A model generated the notes under the pieces. That model saw nothing but the letters and a program-made list of their open reading frames with translations, ran no database searches and was not told the origin of the DNA. DNA of 64,000 bases from Typha latifolia (Eukaryota > Streptophyta > Magnoliopsida > Poales > Typhaceae), in the NCBI GenBank assembly GCA_019914945.1, contig CM034113.1, positions 6,118,850-6,182,849 on the forward strand. The letters are read 5' to 3'. Below are positions 12,475-21,213 of this stretch, one piece after another (the stretch's first letter is position 1; the number at the start of each line of letters is the position of its first letter). Made by a program: the position numbers and the translations under genes.

Positions 12475-12855
12475 ATGCGGCGTGAGGGGCGGCAACACGG
12501 TCTGGTTCGGACCCATATCATCCTCCCTGAACTATCTGACTTGAAGCCCAGGACTAGAATTTTTGATCCTCCAACCGCCGGTATTTTCACTAGGGTGCCA
12601 TCGAAGCCCACCAACCATTCCAAATTCACAGGGCGGTGCTCGAAGGTCATGTGTTCATGTTGCCATGACCGGCCGACGTGCAAGGCAAAGGCAAAGGCCA
12701 AGGGCAATCATAAGATCAAGTCAGCTCATTTCGCCATGCATTGCGAGGATGAGCTAAGTTTAGTTGGCAGAGTACCGGCATACTGGTCAATTGTCCATCA
12801 GTCTGTGGATGATGAAGTCAGTAACTTTGATGAGTGTGAGGATGAACATTTGTGA
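12475..12855 (+). CDS. Plant-specific small Cys/His protein, paralog 1 (126 aa)
   Basis: Uncharacterised plant family; no biochemical role is known to me. It starts MRREGRQHGLVRTHIILPEL, which aligns with the starts of the two paralogs downstream. The core at residues 45-83 contains PTNHSKFTGRC and then Cys55-x4-Cys60-x2-Cys63-His64-x2-Pro-x2-Lys, followed by a Lys/Ala-rich stretch (KAKAKAKG) and KIK. The Cys/His spacing could bind a metal and the basic stretch could bind nucleic acid or act as a nuclear signal; both are inferences. A short acidic tail follows. It lacks the long acidic region and the C-terminal DEDxW block of the paralogs. An in-frame ATG lies 54 bp upstream (12421), but the TATA position and paralog alignment favour 12475. 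Single exon. Confidence 0.75.
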   Translation: MRREGRQHGLVRTHIILPELSDLKPRTRIFDPPTAGIFTRVPSKPTNHSKFTGRCSKVMCSCCHDRPTCKAKAKAKGNHKIKSAHFAMHCEDELSLVGRVPAYWSIVHQSVDDEVSNFDECEDEHL

Positions 12856-13548
12856 GATTTCTTTGAATCACTGGGATATGAATTGCCATGAAAAATGATG
12901 GTGAGAGTTGCTGAGAATTTTAGTTCCTAGTGGGGGTATGTGATTGTTGAATCAAATGTGTTATGGTGATGCAACAAAGAGTGAACTTTACTTGAATTTT
13001 ACTGTTGATTGTGGAATAAAAGGCTATACAAAAATCAGTAAAGCCTACCTTATGTTTTGACTTTTGATTGATCAATTGAGATGCTACTGAGAAAAGAAAA
13101 CAAAAAATTCTTATATGCTAGCACATTTTTCTTATATTTTGTTTTCTATGAATGAAAATTTTAGGAATAAATTTAATGGAAGAATTAAGAGGGACTGGTG
13201 GGATCTTCAAAGAATATGTGGTTCATGATGAGATGATGCCAGGAAGAATACAAATGTATTTTTGCTACAAAAAACTAGGATTTTCAGTTAAATAAATTTA
13301 GAATTATTCTAATTTCTCATAGCTAATCTATGAACAAATATGCTAAAAAATTAAAGTCATAAAAGAAAATTAAAGAAATATAACAAAGAAAATAGATATT
13401 TTTTGTTGTTGCAAAAATACTTTTCATAATGGTTTGCTGCAATAAAATAAAAAGAAAAGAGAACTTATTAGGAAGAGGAAATAAATAAGGGATAATAATA
13501 ATTATTATCCATTTTCATGTACACCATCATGAAAAATATTTGCAATAA
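12856..13548. other. 3' flank of paralog 1 and AT-rich spacer
   Basis: Contains the probable 3' UTR (about 12856-13030). Nothing else recognisable. Confidence 0.4.
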
Positions 13549-14150
13549 ACTATCATAGAACCTTATAAATGCCCCTATGTTAGTTGTTCATTTATAATAT
13601 CTATTGCATGATTAATTTTCAGCACTCTTACAACTGTTTACATTTAATATTAAAAAAAAATAAAGAAAGAGATAGAATTATGAGTAAAATAGTTATTTGA
13701 TATTTTCTGAGGTAAGAAATATTAGATAATTGAGAGAGTCGAAGTGTTATAAAAAATAAATAAAAAATTCTATATGAAAATAAGCAATAGTTTATAAGAA
13801 TCAAAGTGTAATTAACTCAATAAATAACTCAAGAAACTATCATAATACGTAAAACCTCCTAAATGACCCTTTTTAGTTGTTCATTTAACTTCTTTTTTGT
13901 TAAAAATATTGTGTGACTTATTTTAGGAGCTCTTAGAATTGTTTTATGCTAATATAGATGAAAGAAAGAAAGAGAAATTTGGGGTAATAGTTATTTGATA
14001 TTTTCTATCTATACTGCTAGTATGGGTAGGAGATATTAGATAGTTGAGAGGGTTAAAGTGTTATAAAAAAATAAATGAGATGATCTATATAAAAATGAGC
14101 AATAGTTTCGAGAAATTATAATACTTTGAACTCAATATATAATTCAAGAC
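13549..14150 (+). repeat. Two diverged tandem copies of a ~290-bp AT-rich unit
   Basis: Both copies start with aaactatcata (13549 and 13835) and share, in order, ttagttgttcattta, tagttatttgatattttct, attagata(a/g)ttgagag, aagtgttataaaaaa and gcaatagttt. They are clearly diverged, so the duplication is old. No coding. Confidence 0.72.
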
Positions 14151-14394
14151 ATGAATGTCACAATATGCTTCATTGATCCACATTTTTTGCTTTATATTCA
14201 AACATAATGAAAGAAAGTCAAATAGAGAATATATATATATATTGTTAGCTTCACCATTCTTTCTCCTTGTCCATCATATGAATGAATTGATGATTAAATC
14301 AGTTGATTTATATAGCAACGATGCACCAAGCAGTGCATATCACAGATGAATCATGATGCATCAAGAGACCCAAATATTTGATTGAGTTATTTAT

Positions 14395-14477
14395 ATTATA
14401 GATAATTAGACTTTGTCTCCTAAACTATCACAGTTTTTATATATACCTGTGAACTTTATTATTCACATAGAATCTCT

Positions 14478-14530
<53 letters not shown>

Positions 14531-15995
14531 AAATAAACCACTCAGCTAAGAAAGAAATGTATCTACATTGACTCTTTAAATTAAGAATTTCTTATGTTAA
14601 GAGTGTCTCAGTGGTTAAAGAAAAAGGGGATTAAATATATTTCACCATGTACTTACGCCTAAAATCATTTTATCCTCACATATTTTAATATATTTTTAAA
14701 CTAGTCTCTGTACTTTATGATTAAAATAATACTACTAGATTTTCTGTCCAATTTGACTAAGCACACCCAAATAATGTCCAAAATAACTTGGCGAGCTCTA
14801 TTTCTCATTTTTTTATATATTTTATAGATAAAAATATCCTCTCCTTATATAAGTCATTTTCCCTCTCGAGGATGGTCATTCTCTTCTTTTCTTTTAGACA
14901 GCTCTTCCTTTTTCATTCACATAGCCTCTTCCAGAGCTTCTTTTCAACCATTTTTCTTTAATGTTATGGGTAGTTAATCAAGATCATGCTACTGTGGACA
15001 AAGAGCTCTAATGAAGATAGCTTAGACATATGGTAACATGGAGAGAAAGTTTCTAAGTTGTGTCATCTATTATATGATAAGTATGATCACACTTAAAATT
15101 TTATAAAGTTTAGTAGTTATATCACATCTAATGGTGCAATTTATAGGACAACAATACAAATTGTGGCTATTTTAAATAACTTAATCCATCGTTATACTAC
15201 CGCGGAAGAAAAGTACTACTAAGGATGCTAGAAAAAATTTAACAAATTGGATATCAGCATGATCAAATTATATAACCAGGTAGACTTAGAGGGACCACAT
15301 GCTTAAGTAAAATAATATATAGATTAACTATAATGAGGACCGTGGTTTTGTGATAACATATGCAATCAGTGAAAAGGACCACAAGCTATTGAAATATTAT
15401 ATATAGCTTTCATGGATCTCAAACATAAACTAAAATATATCCCTAAGAGACATATTCTTTAACTATAAAACTAAAATCTCTCCTGTTGACACAAATGCAA
15501 AAGGGATTAAGGAATCCTAGCTCTACAAAGAAAATGTGAAATTTGGAAGAGGTGATTCCGCTTTGCCATTCTACGAACAAAACCCAAAGATCTCACCTCT
15601 AGTAATGGGATGTGCGATTTCAGTGCTCAATGTCGATGATGTGAGATTTCGATGCCCAATCTCAAAAACCCTAACTATGAAGAAGAAGACAGGGATAGGT
15701 CATAGGTTAAACAAAAACTTGATCTAAAAAAACTATATATTTTGTCTAACAAATATGAGGGGGTAGTTTGGTCATTTGGCTATGCTCAGTTAAGTTTGAC
15801 GAGAAAATTAATAGTTTTATTTTAGTTATTAAGTATAGGGATTAATTTAAAAAAATTTAAAATACAAAGGGTAAATTAATTTTAGGTATAAGTACGAGAA
15901 GCCTATAAAATATATTTAACTCTAAAAAATATTCAAGGGTTTGTATGAAAAACAATGATAGTTTGTGGGATTAATTGTAATTAACCATTTATATC
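14395..15995. mobile_element. Large foldback element with long inverted arms (~1.6 kb)
   Basis: The left arm (about 14400-14800) and right arm (about 15740-15995) are inverted copies. 'cctaaactatca' near 14421 pairs with 'tgatagtttgtggg' near 15957-15970. The block beginning ttaaatatatttcaccatgtactta pairs with the block ending near 15918. 'ttgactaagca' pairs with 'tgctcagttaa'. The left arm is interrupted by a TA microsatellite. The 0.9-kb centre shows no transposase, so this is a non-autonomous foldback/MULE-like element or two arms with unrelated filler. Confidence 0.68.
14482..14529. repeat. (AT)n microsatellite
   Basis: About 24 uninterrupted AT units within the left arm of the foldback element. 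Confidence 0.95.
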
Positions 15996-16647
15996 AATTA
16001 TTTGCTACTAATCTTGTTGAAACTTTATTAAGGATAATAGAGTAAATAACTAAATATGGTCAGATTATATATATAATTTAGGATAAAGAATACAAGCATT
16101 AAACCAACCTCAATCACAAGCAAAAAAAGTTAGGTCTCCTTTACTTTCAAATAAGACCAATTTAAGAATAGTTATTGTTATGTTATATTTTAAAATAAAT
16201 ATATAATGATTACTTTGATGTCCTATAAAGTGAATAAAAATGTAAAAAAAAAAAATATTATTTTTAATAGAATTACCATCGATGCTCTTTAATTTAATAT
16301 AAAGTAGATTGATGAGATAAATTTTGAGAATAAAATAGTAATTAGATAGCATGGTATAAAATATAATTTTGATAAATAGTATTTATATTCTAGAATATAG
16401 TTATTATATTGTTTAGTTATTCTGAAACAAACAAAGAGTTGTATTCTGAAATTAAAAAAATAAAAAGTTATTTCTAAAATGAACTAAGGTTTAGTTTAAA
16501 AAAGGAAGTATAATTAATGCCAATCCACCTTTTACTTGCCTCCCAAGCCTTCTATCAAAGAAGACTTGTTCTCCAAGTAGCAAACCACTTACAAATTCAC
16601 TGCCTTCCAATTGATTCAAAAATCACAAAGAATTCTTACAAAAATAA
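15996..16647. other. AT-rich spacer upstream of paralog 2
   Basis: Very AT-rich. No gene and no convincing TATA position for the downstream gene. Confidence 0.4.
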
Positions 16648-17148
16648 ATGGGAAGAGAGGAGAGGCGACACGGCGTGGTTGTTTTCTATGAGATTCTTCC
16701 CGGATTTTCTAAGCATAACTCTAGGAGGTTGTTCAACACCGTCCCGACCACCGGGACGGCGACCAGAATGTCCACCAACCGCTCGCGCTACACCGGCCGG
16801 TGCGGCGGCCGGCCTCCGCCCCGGTGCCGGTGCCGGGGATGCCACACGAGCCCGGTCTCAAAAGCCCGGCTCAAGGCCAAAGGGGCCCACAAGATCCGAT
16901 ACAACGACATGGCGTTCAACCATTGGGCGAGGTTCGCCGGCGCCTCGGCTGGTCGTGATATGCTCGGCTTTGATTACCATGATGATGATGATGATAGCGA
17001 CGATGATTTTGCTGGTTATTCTCCGCTGTCGGAATTATCAGAATTAATAGTTGAGGAAGAAGAAGACGACGACGTAAATTTCTGCCACGTTAAATTTGTG
17101 CACGAATTACGAGACGAGGATGGTTGGTGTCTGGTAGGAGGATGTTGA
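16648..17148 (+). CDS. Plant-specific small Cys/His protein, paralog 2 (166 aa)
   Basis: Same family as the genes at 12475 and 19440. It starts MGREERRHGVVVFYEILPGF. The core is at residues 44-83: RSRYTGRC, then a five-residue Pro/Arg insertion and a Cys-rich stretch (Cys60, Cys62, Cys65, His66), HTSPVSKARLKAKG and HKIR. An acidic Asp/Glu segment follows (about 110-145), and the end carries HELRDEDGWCLV, matching the end of paralog 3. The first 250 bp are GC-rich while the flanks are AT-rich, as in monocot genes with high GC near the start codon. A (AAT)n microsatellite lies 35 bp after the stop, probably in the 3' UTR. Function unknown. The acidic tail and basic core suggest a nuclear protein, by inference only. 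Confidence 0.75.
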   Translation: MGREERRHGVVVFYEILPGFSKHNSRRLFNTVPTTGTATRMSTNRSRYTGRCGGRPPPRCRCRGCHTSPVSKARLKAKGAHKIRYNDMAFNHWARFAGASAGRDMLGFDYHDDDDDSDDDFAGYSPLSELSELIVEEEEDDDVNFCHVKFVHELRDEDGWCLVGGC

Positions 17149-17182
17149 TGCGAGTTTTGCAATGAGTCATTTTGTAATGCAA

Positions 17183-17229
<47 letters not shown>
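17183..17229. repeat. (AAT)n microsatellite
   Basis: About 15 units of aat immediately after paralog 2, likely within its 3' UTR. Confidence 0.93.
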
Positions 17230-17230
<1 letters not shown>

Positions 17231-17433
17231 GAATTAACACAATTAAGTTATTTTAAGTTGGCAATATAAAGATTAAGAAATGCCATGAGATTTTTTTTAT
17301 CACTAGTTGCTATCTACTTTGAATCTTGTAGAGGATGAACACCTTGAGAGAGCTGAGCTTAATTATTCGACTCAAAATGAGGAATATTTTAGATAATCTT
17401 ATTAACATGGACTTGAGTTCGGTTAATCTAGTC

Positions 17434-17598
17434 GAGTCAATTCAATCTCATTATTAAACACATGTCAACTCATCAACTGTGTGTTCATAGGGGTGAAAAC
17501 GGGTCAGATTATATCTAGTCTGAGTCAATTCAATCTCATTATTAAACACATGTCAACTCATCAACTGTGTGTTCATAGGAGTGAAAACGGGTCAGATT
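17434..17598 (+). repeat. 88-bp tandem duplication spanning a hAT-type terminus
   Basis: Two copies with period 88 (starting gagtcaattc at 17434 and 17522). Each ends in cataggRgtgaaaacgggtcagatt, so both carry the terminal inverted repeat of the element that follows. Confidence 0.85.
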
Positions 17599-18844
17599 AA
17601 GTTCAAACCGACTCGTGGCGTCACCAACCTCCGCCTCCTCCGGTCCTATCACTTCGAGCTAGGCGTCACTAAGCTCCACCTCCTTCGGTCTTTCCTCCTT
17701 GATATTAGCATCACTAAGCTTCGTCTCCTTCGGTCCTCCCTCCTCAAGCTCCCCATCACCGAGCTCCGCCACCATCAGCACTCCGTCGTCGTCACCAAAC
17801 TTCACCGTCATCACCAATCTATCGCTTCACCAATTTATAGGTAATTTGAGTTAAATTATCTATTTATAGGTAATTTGATAGATATGATGTGCATATCCTC
17901 TTAGGCTCTTACAATATCCTCTTTAGAAGAGGCTCTTCTTATGATCTTCTACAACTGGTGCAGTGGAGTAATGCTTTCTATTTTTCTTTTTTCAGCAATT
18001 GTGGTCATTGTTTTGATCTAGTTTCTTCTGAGATGCTATCTTAGAGTAGATACTTCACAAACCTGAAGGTTAATTAGATGTGGGCTTTTATACCGGTTAA
18101 TTAGCAATTGGTTTATTTTAATTTTTTTTTTTTACTTCCTTAATGGTCATTCTCTTTTTTTAATGTCAAAAAAAAAAAACTTTGGGCCCTGTAACTATTA
18201 GATTGTTTGAAATCTTTTTCCTAATCACATAGAGTATCTTAGACTTGCAATTGACATAGTCTATGTCTCACAGATTATTGGATAAGTTTGCACAAGTGTT
18301 TCATGGATAATAAGTTTGTGACATTATTTGCACAAGCTTGATATTTGAAGGTGTTAAACTTGAAGTATTTTCAAGTCATGAGATAACACCAATTATCTAA
18401 ATCTGAGCATCATTTTCTTCTCAAGGTGTTTCATGTATAATTTGTTTGTCGAGACTTATTGTTTAATAAGGAGATATATTTTATTAATTCTTAATGATCT
18501 TCGGTTTACTTTAATAAGGCTCATATATAATTCTAGACTTTGTATTTGAATGTGTTATTTTCTTTTTATTGTTAATGATGTTTTTCGTGGAACTCTTAGT
18601 TTTTTGCATTAATTGTGTCTAAAAAAATGCGATAATCTATTTACGATCCGATATGTATCCATATAAGATCCGATCAGTATCCGAAAATTATCTAATCCGT
18701 ATTCAAAAACTATCTGTATCCGTTTAGTTAGAATATGCTTTTAAAATTTGCTATCCGTCAAATATCTGTATCAGAATCTGTATCTGAACTAAAAATATAA
18801 ATCCGGATGTGAATTGAGCACTATCTGATCCGTTTTCACTCCTA
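17576..18844. mobile_element. Ds-like non-autonomous hAT element with 22-bp TIRs
   Basis: TAGGAGTGAAAACGGGTCAG at 17576 has an inverted partner ending at 18844; the 22-bp arms match at 21 of 22 positions. The TAGGxxTGAAAACGG start is characteristic of plant Ac/Ds-type hAT elements. Subterminal regions are rich in the short repeat atccg/tatcc (18640-18840), typical of hAT transposase-binding regions. There is no transposase. I found no exact 8-bp target duplication (17568-17575 and 18845-18852 differ). Confidence 0.75.
17605..17830 (+). repeat. C-rich minisatellite inside the hAT element
   Basis: About four imperfect units of roughly 48-54 bp, each containing gcgtcac-like, aaqctcc-like (a-a-g/c-ctcc) and cctcc-ttcggtc blocks. 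It produces an artefactual Leu/Arg-rich frame. Confidence 0.65.
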
Positions 18845-19439
18845 ACCGTGTGCATCTAATGACTATGATCACGCCTACTCACAGCGTGTGGAACCTTCTA
18901 TTCAATTCTTAATCGAATCCTCCGCCAATTATCACAACTTTGCAATTCAATTCTTAATCGAATCCTCCGCCAATTATCACAACTTTGCAAATAAGGTGAT
19001 AATAATTCTATGAACGAAGAGCTTGCTCACACGCATGTATCACATTTTTTTCCCTGCCCCTTACGTATAAGAGATGATAACAAACTCTATATATATTATT
19101 GTACGCCAAACAAGTCCAATTCTGCAAGTTAGCAAAAGTAGAATTTATTCAAGAAATCGAGTGATAATTTAATGGCCATATTTAATGAAATTGACTCAAA
19201 TTAACTTGTTTTAATTCCTACTCTTGCAAGTTTAAAAATTTTGTATGCATATAAAGGTGTGTGTATATATATATATATATATATATTATATTAAAGCTTG
19301 GCATGTTTCATGGAAGTATTCCAATAGCTTGTATTACCTTCTCACAAGGTATCATTGGCGTATATGGAAGCTTTTGACTTTTAATAGTTGTTTGCCTACT
19401 TGTTCCACCTTCTTGATCTGAAAATTCTTAGCAAAGGAG
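18845..19439. other. Upstream region of paralog 3, with a 45-bp tandem duplication
   Basis: A unit beginning attcaattcttaatcgaatc is repeated twice at about 18900-18989. A TATAAA lies at 19251-19256, about 190 bp before the ATG of paralog 3, followed by a TA microsatellite (19262-19287). If TATAAA is the promoter, the 5' UTR is about 155 nt. Confidence 0.55.
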
Positions 19440-20051
19440 ATGAAGAGAGAAGGGTGGAAGCATGGCATGAACAAAGGCGTCGACGTCGGACGTCGACGGT
19501 CTTTGTTTCATGCAAGAGCCAATTATAAGCCTGCTGAAGACCTGGAATCTTCTCCGGCGACCGGAGTACTCCAACCGCAGCTTCTGTTGAAACCGACGAA
19601 CAGTTCAAAATTTACCGGAAAATGTCGGAAGGCGAGGTGTAGATCGTGCCACTACCACCCTGTGTCTAAGTCTAGAGACAAGGCCAAGGGTGAATACAAG
19701 CTCAAGTCCTGCGATGTCGCTTTGAATCATCGGTTGGTTTCATGGAGGGTGGTTGATGAGGGAAGTACGCTGTCAGGCAATTGTCGGTATGACGATGCCG
19801 ACGAGGAGGAGGAGGACGACAATGATCACGACATTGAATATGGAGGGCAGTCCATGGAGCCAGATAGTTTTTCCAATGAAGAAATCATTCATGTATTAGA
19901 GTTGGAATCTGAAGAACTCATGAAACCTGCAGAGGAAGATGAGCAGACTATGGATGACAGTGAAGAAGATGATGACATGGACTTCTACAAGGTTGGCATT
20001 GCATGGGAGTATACAGATGAAGATGATTGGCTTGTACTGCAGGAAATTTGA
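19440..20051 (+). CDS. Plant-specific small Cys/His protein, paralog 3 (203 aa, full-length form)
   Basis: Longest member of the three. It starts MKREGWKHGM. Residues 52-89 hold the family core: KPTNSSKFTGKC, Cys62-x4-Cys67-x2-Cys70-His71, HYHPVSKSRDKAKG and KLK. The phrase LISWRVVD-like (LVSWRVVDEG) follows at about 98-107. Residues about 120-190 are strongly acidic, with runs of Asp/Glu. The C-terminus WEYTDEDDWLVLQEI corresponds to HELRDEDGWCLV in paralog 2. It is a single open frame with a clear coding pattern. I know this as an uncharacterised plant-specific family. No enzymatic motif is visible. Confidence 0.8.
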   Translation: MKREGWKHGMNKGVDVGRRRSLFHARANYKPAEDLESSPATGVLQPQLLLKPTNSSKFTGKCRKARCRSCHYHPVSKSRDKAKGEYKLKSCDVALNHRLVSWRVVDEGSTLSGNCRYDDADEEEEDDNDHDIEYGGQSMEPDSFSNEEIIHVLELESEELMKPAEEDEQTMDDSEEDDDMDFYKVGIAWEYTDEDDWLVLQEI

Positions 20052-21213
20052 GAATTCTCTTGAGCAAATAAAAGGAGAAGATCACACCATTTCTCATCTC
20101 TTGATGCTAATTTGAAGTCCTGTCTGTTGTTTCTTCTCTTTGGCTTGGACATTAAACATTGTAAATTATCACACAATAATCCTGTCATCATCGATAGAAA
20201 ATAAGATGGCAAAATAGCTCTATGTATCATTGAAATAAATAGAGAAAAGACTAATTTATCTTTTCAATTCTACTACTACCTGTTGTTTTTTTGTTTTTGT
20301 TGTTTTTTTTTTTTTTTTTTGGTGCTTAATTTGAGCAGCACTTATTGCTATGCACATATTGAGTTTCAACACTATAGCATGTCTGATTGCGAAATTGAGG
20401 TGAACCTTAATCTCAGATAACGAAGAAGGTCGAAGGGCGATCAGCTCAGGCTGGCAACTGTAAATAGAGTCTTGATTTGGACCTCGATCCAACAGCAGTA
20501 TACGACTGGATATTCATAACAATCTTCTAAATAGAAGACCCAACTCTAGCTTTTAGCTCATAACATCTGGTTGCACATTTTTAACGTGCTTCTGTTGCGG
20601 CCGCTATCATGTCATCAGGCACCTACAAATCAAGGAAGAATTCCCCAAAGAGTATCACAATTTGGTAATGATACCAAACACGAGCAGTATCACGCCAGTC
20701 CTGTAAACTAGGGAAGGAGTTTGATAAAAGAATTGCTTATTGACCAGTGAGAGTAGCATTAAGATGGGAGATTCAACTGAAGGATGAAGAATTACAAAAT
20801 TAGTTTCGACAAAAAAAACCCAAATCTTCAATATTTTAAATGAGATATAATGCCCTTGTACTAATTTTGAGGTATCAATTGTGATCAAACATAAGAAGAA
20901 GGAGAAAGCTGTCTAGTTTGTCAATGTTTCTCTGAATCTGTCTAGTTTAAATATTTGGTGAAAGATCAGAATCATGAGATGTGATCCACTTAAAATAATC
21001 ATCAGACTTTAATTGATGACACCGTGACTTACAAAGAAAAGTTTTCTCTATCAAGATCGGTAAGGTTTGCCAAGTATAGTCAAAATTGGAAAACTAAGGG
21101 CACTGATATTAGAGAATTTTTACTCTTACTAGAAGCTATGACTCCTCAACCTGATGGATATGAGCTATCCAGACTGCATGACAATGCAAAAATCACATAA
21201 GAGATGGGAAGCT
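20052..21213. other. Convergent intergenic region between paralog 3 and the receptor kinase
   Basis: Holds the 3' UTR of paralog 3 (to roughly 20250) and the 3' UTR of the minus-strand kinase (from 21213 down). A T-run lies at about 20306-20321. No other gene seen. Confidence 0.5.

Noticed and set aside
16517..17047. 176-codon plus-strand frame overlapping paralog 2
   Set aside because: Wrong frame: the Cys/His family core is in the other frame, and this one is a GC-composition artefact.
17569..17844. 91-codon frame inside the hAT element
   Set aside because: Entirely explained by the minisatellite; Leu/Arg repeats without a domain.
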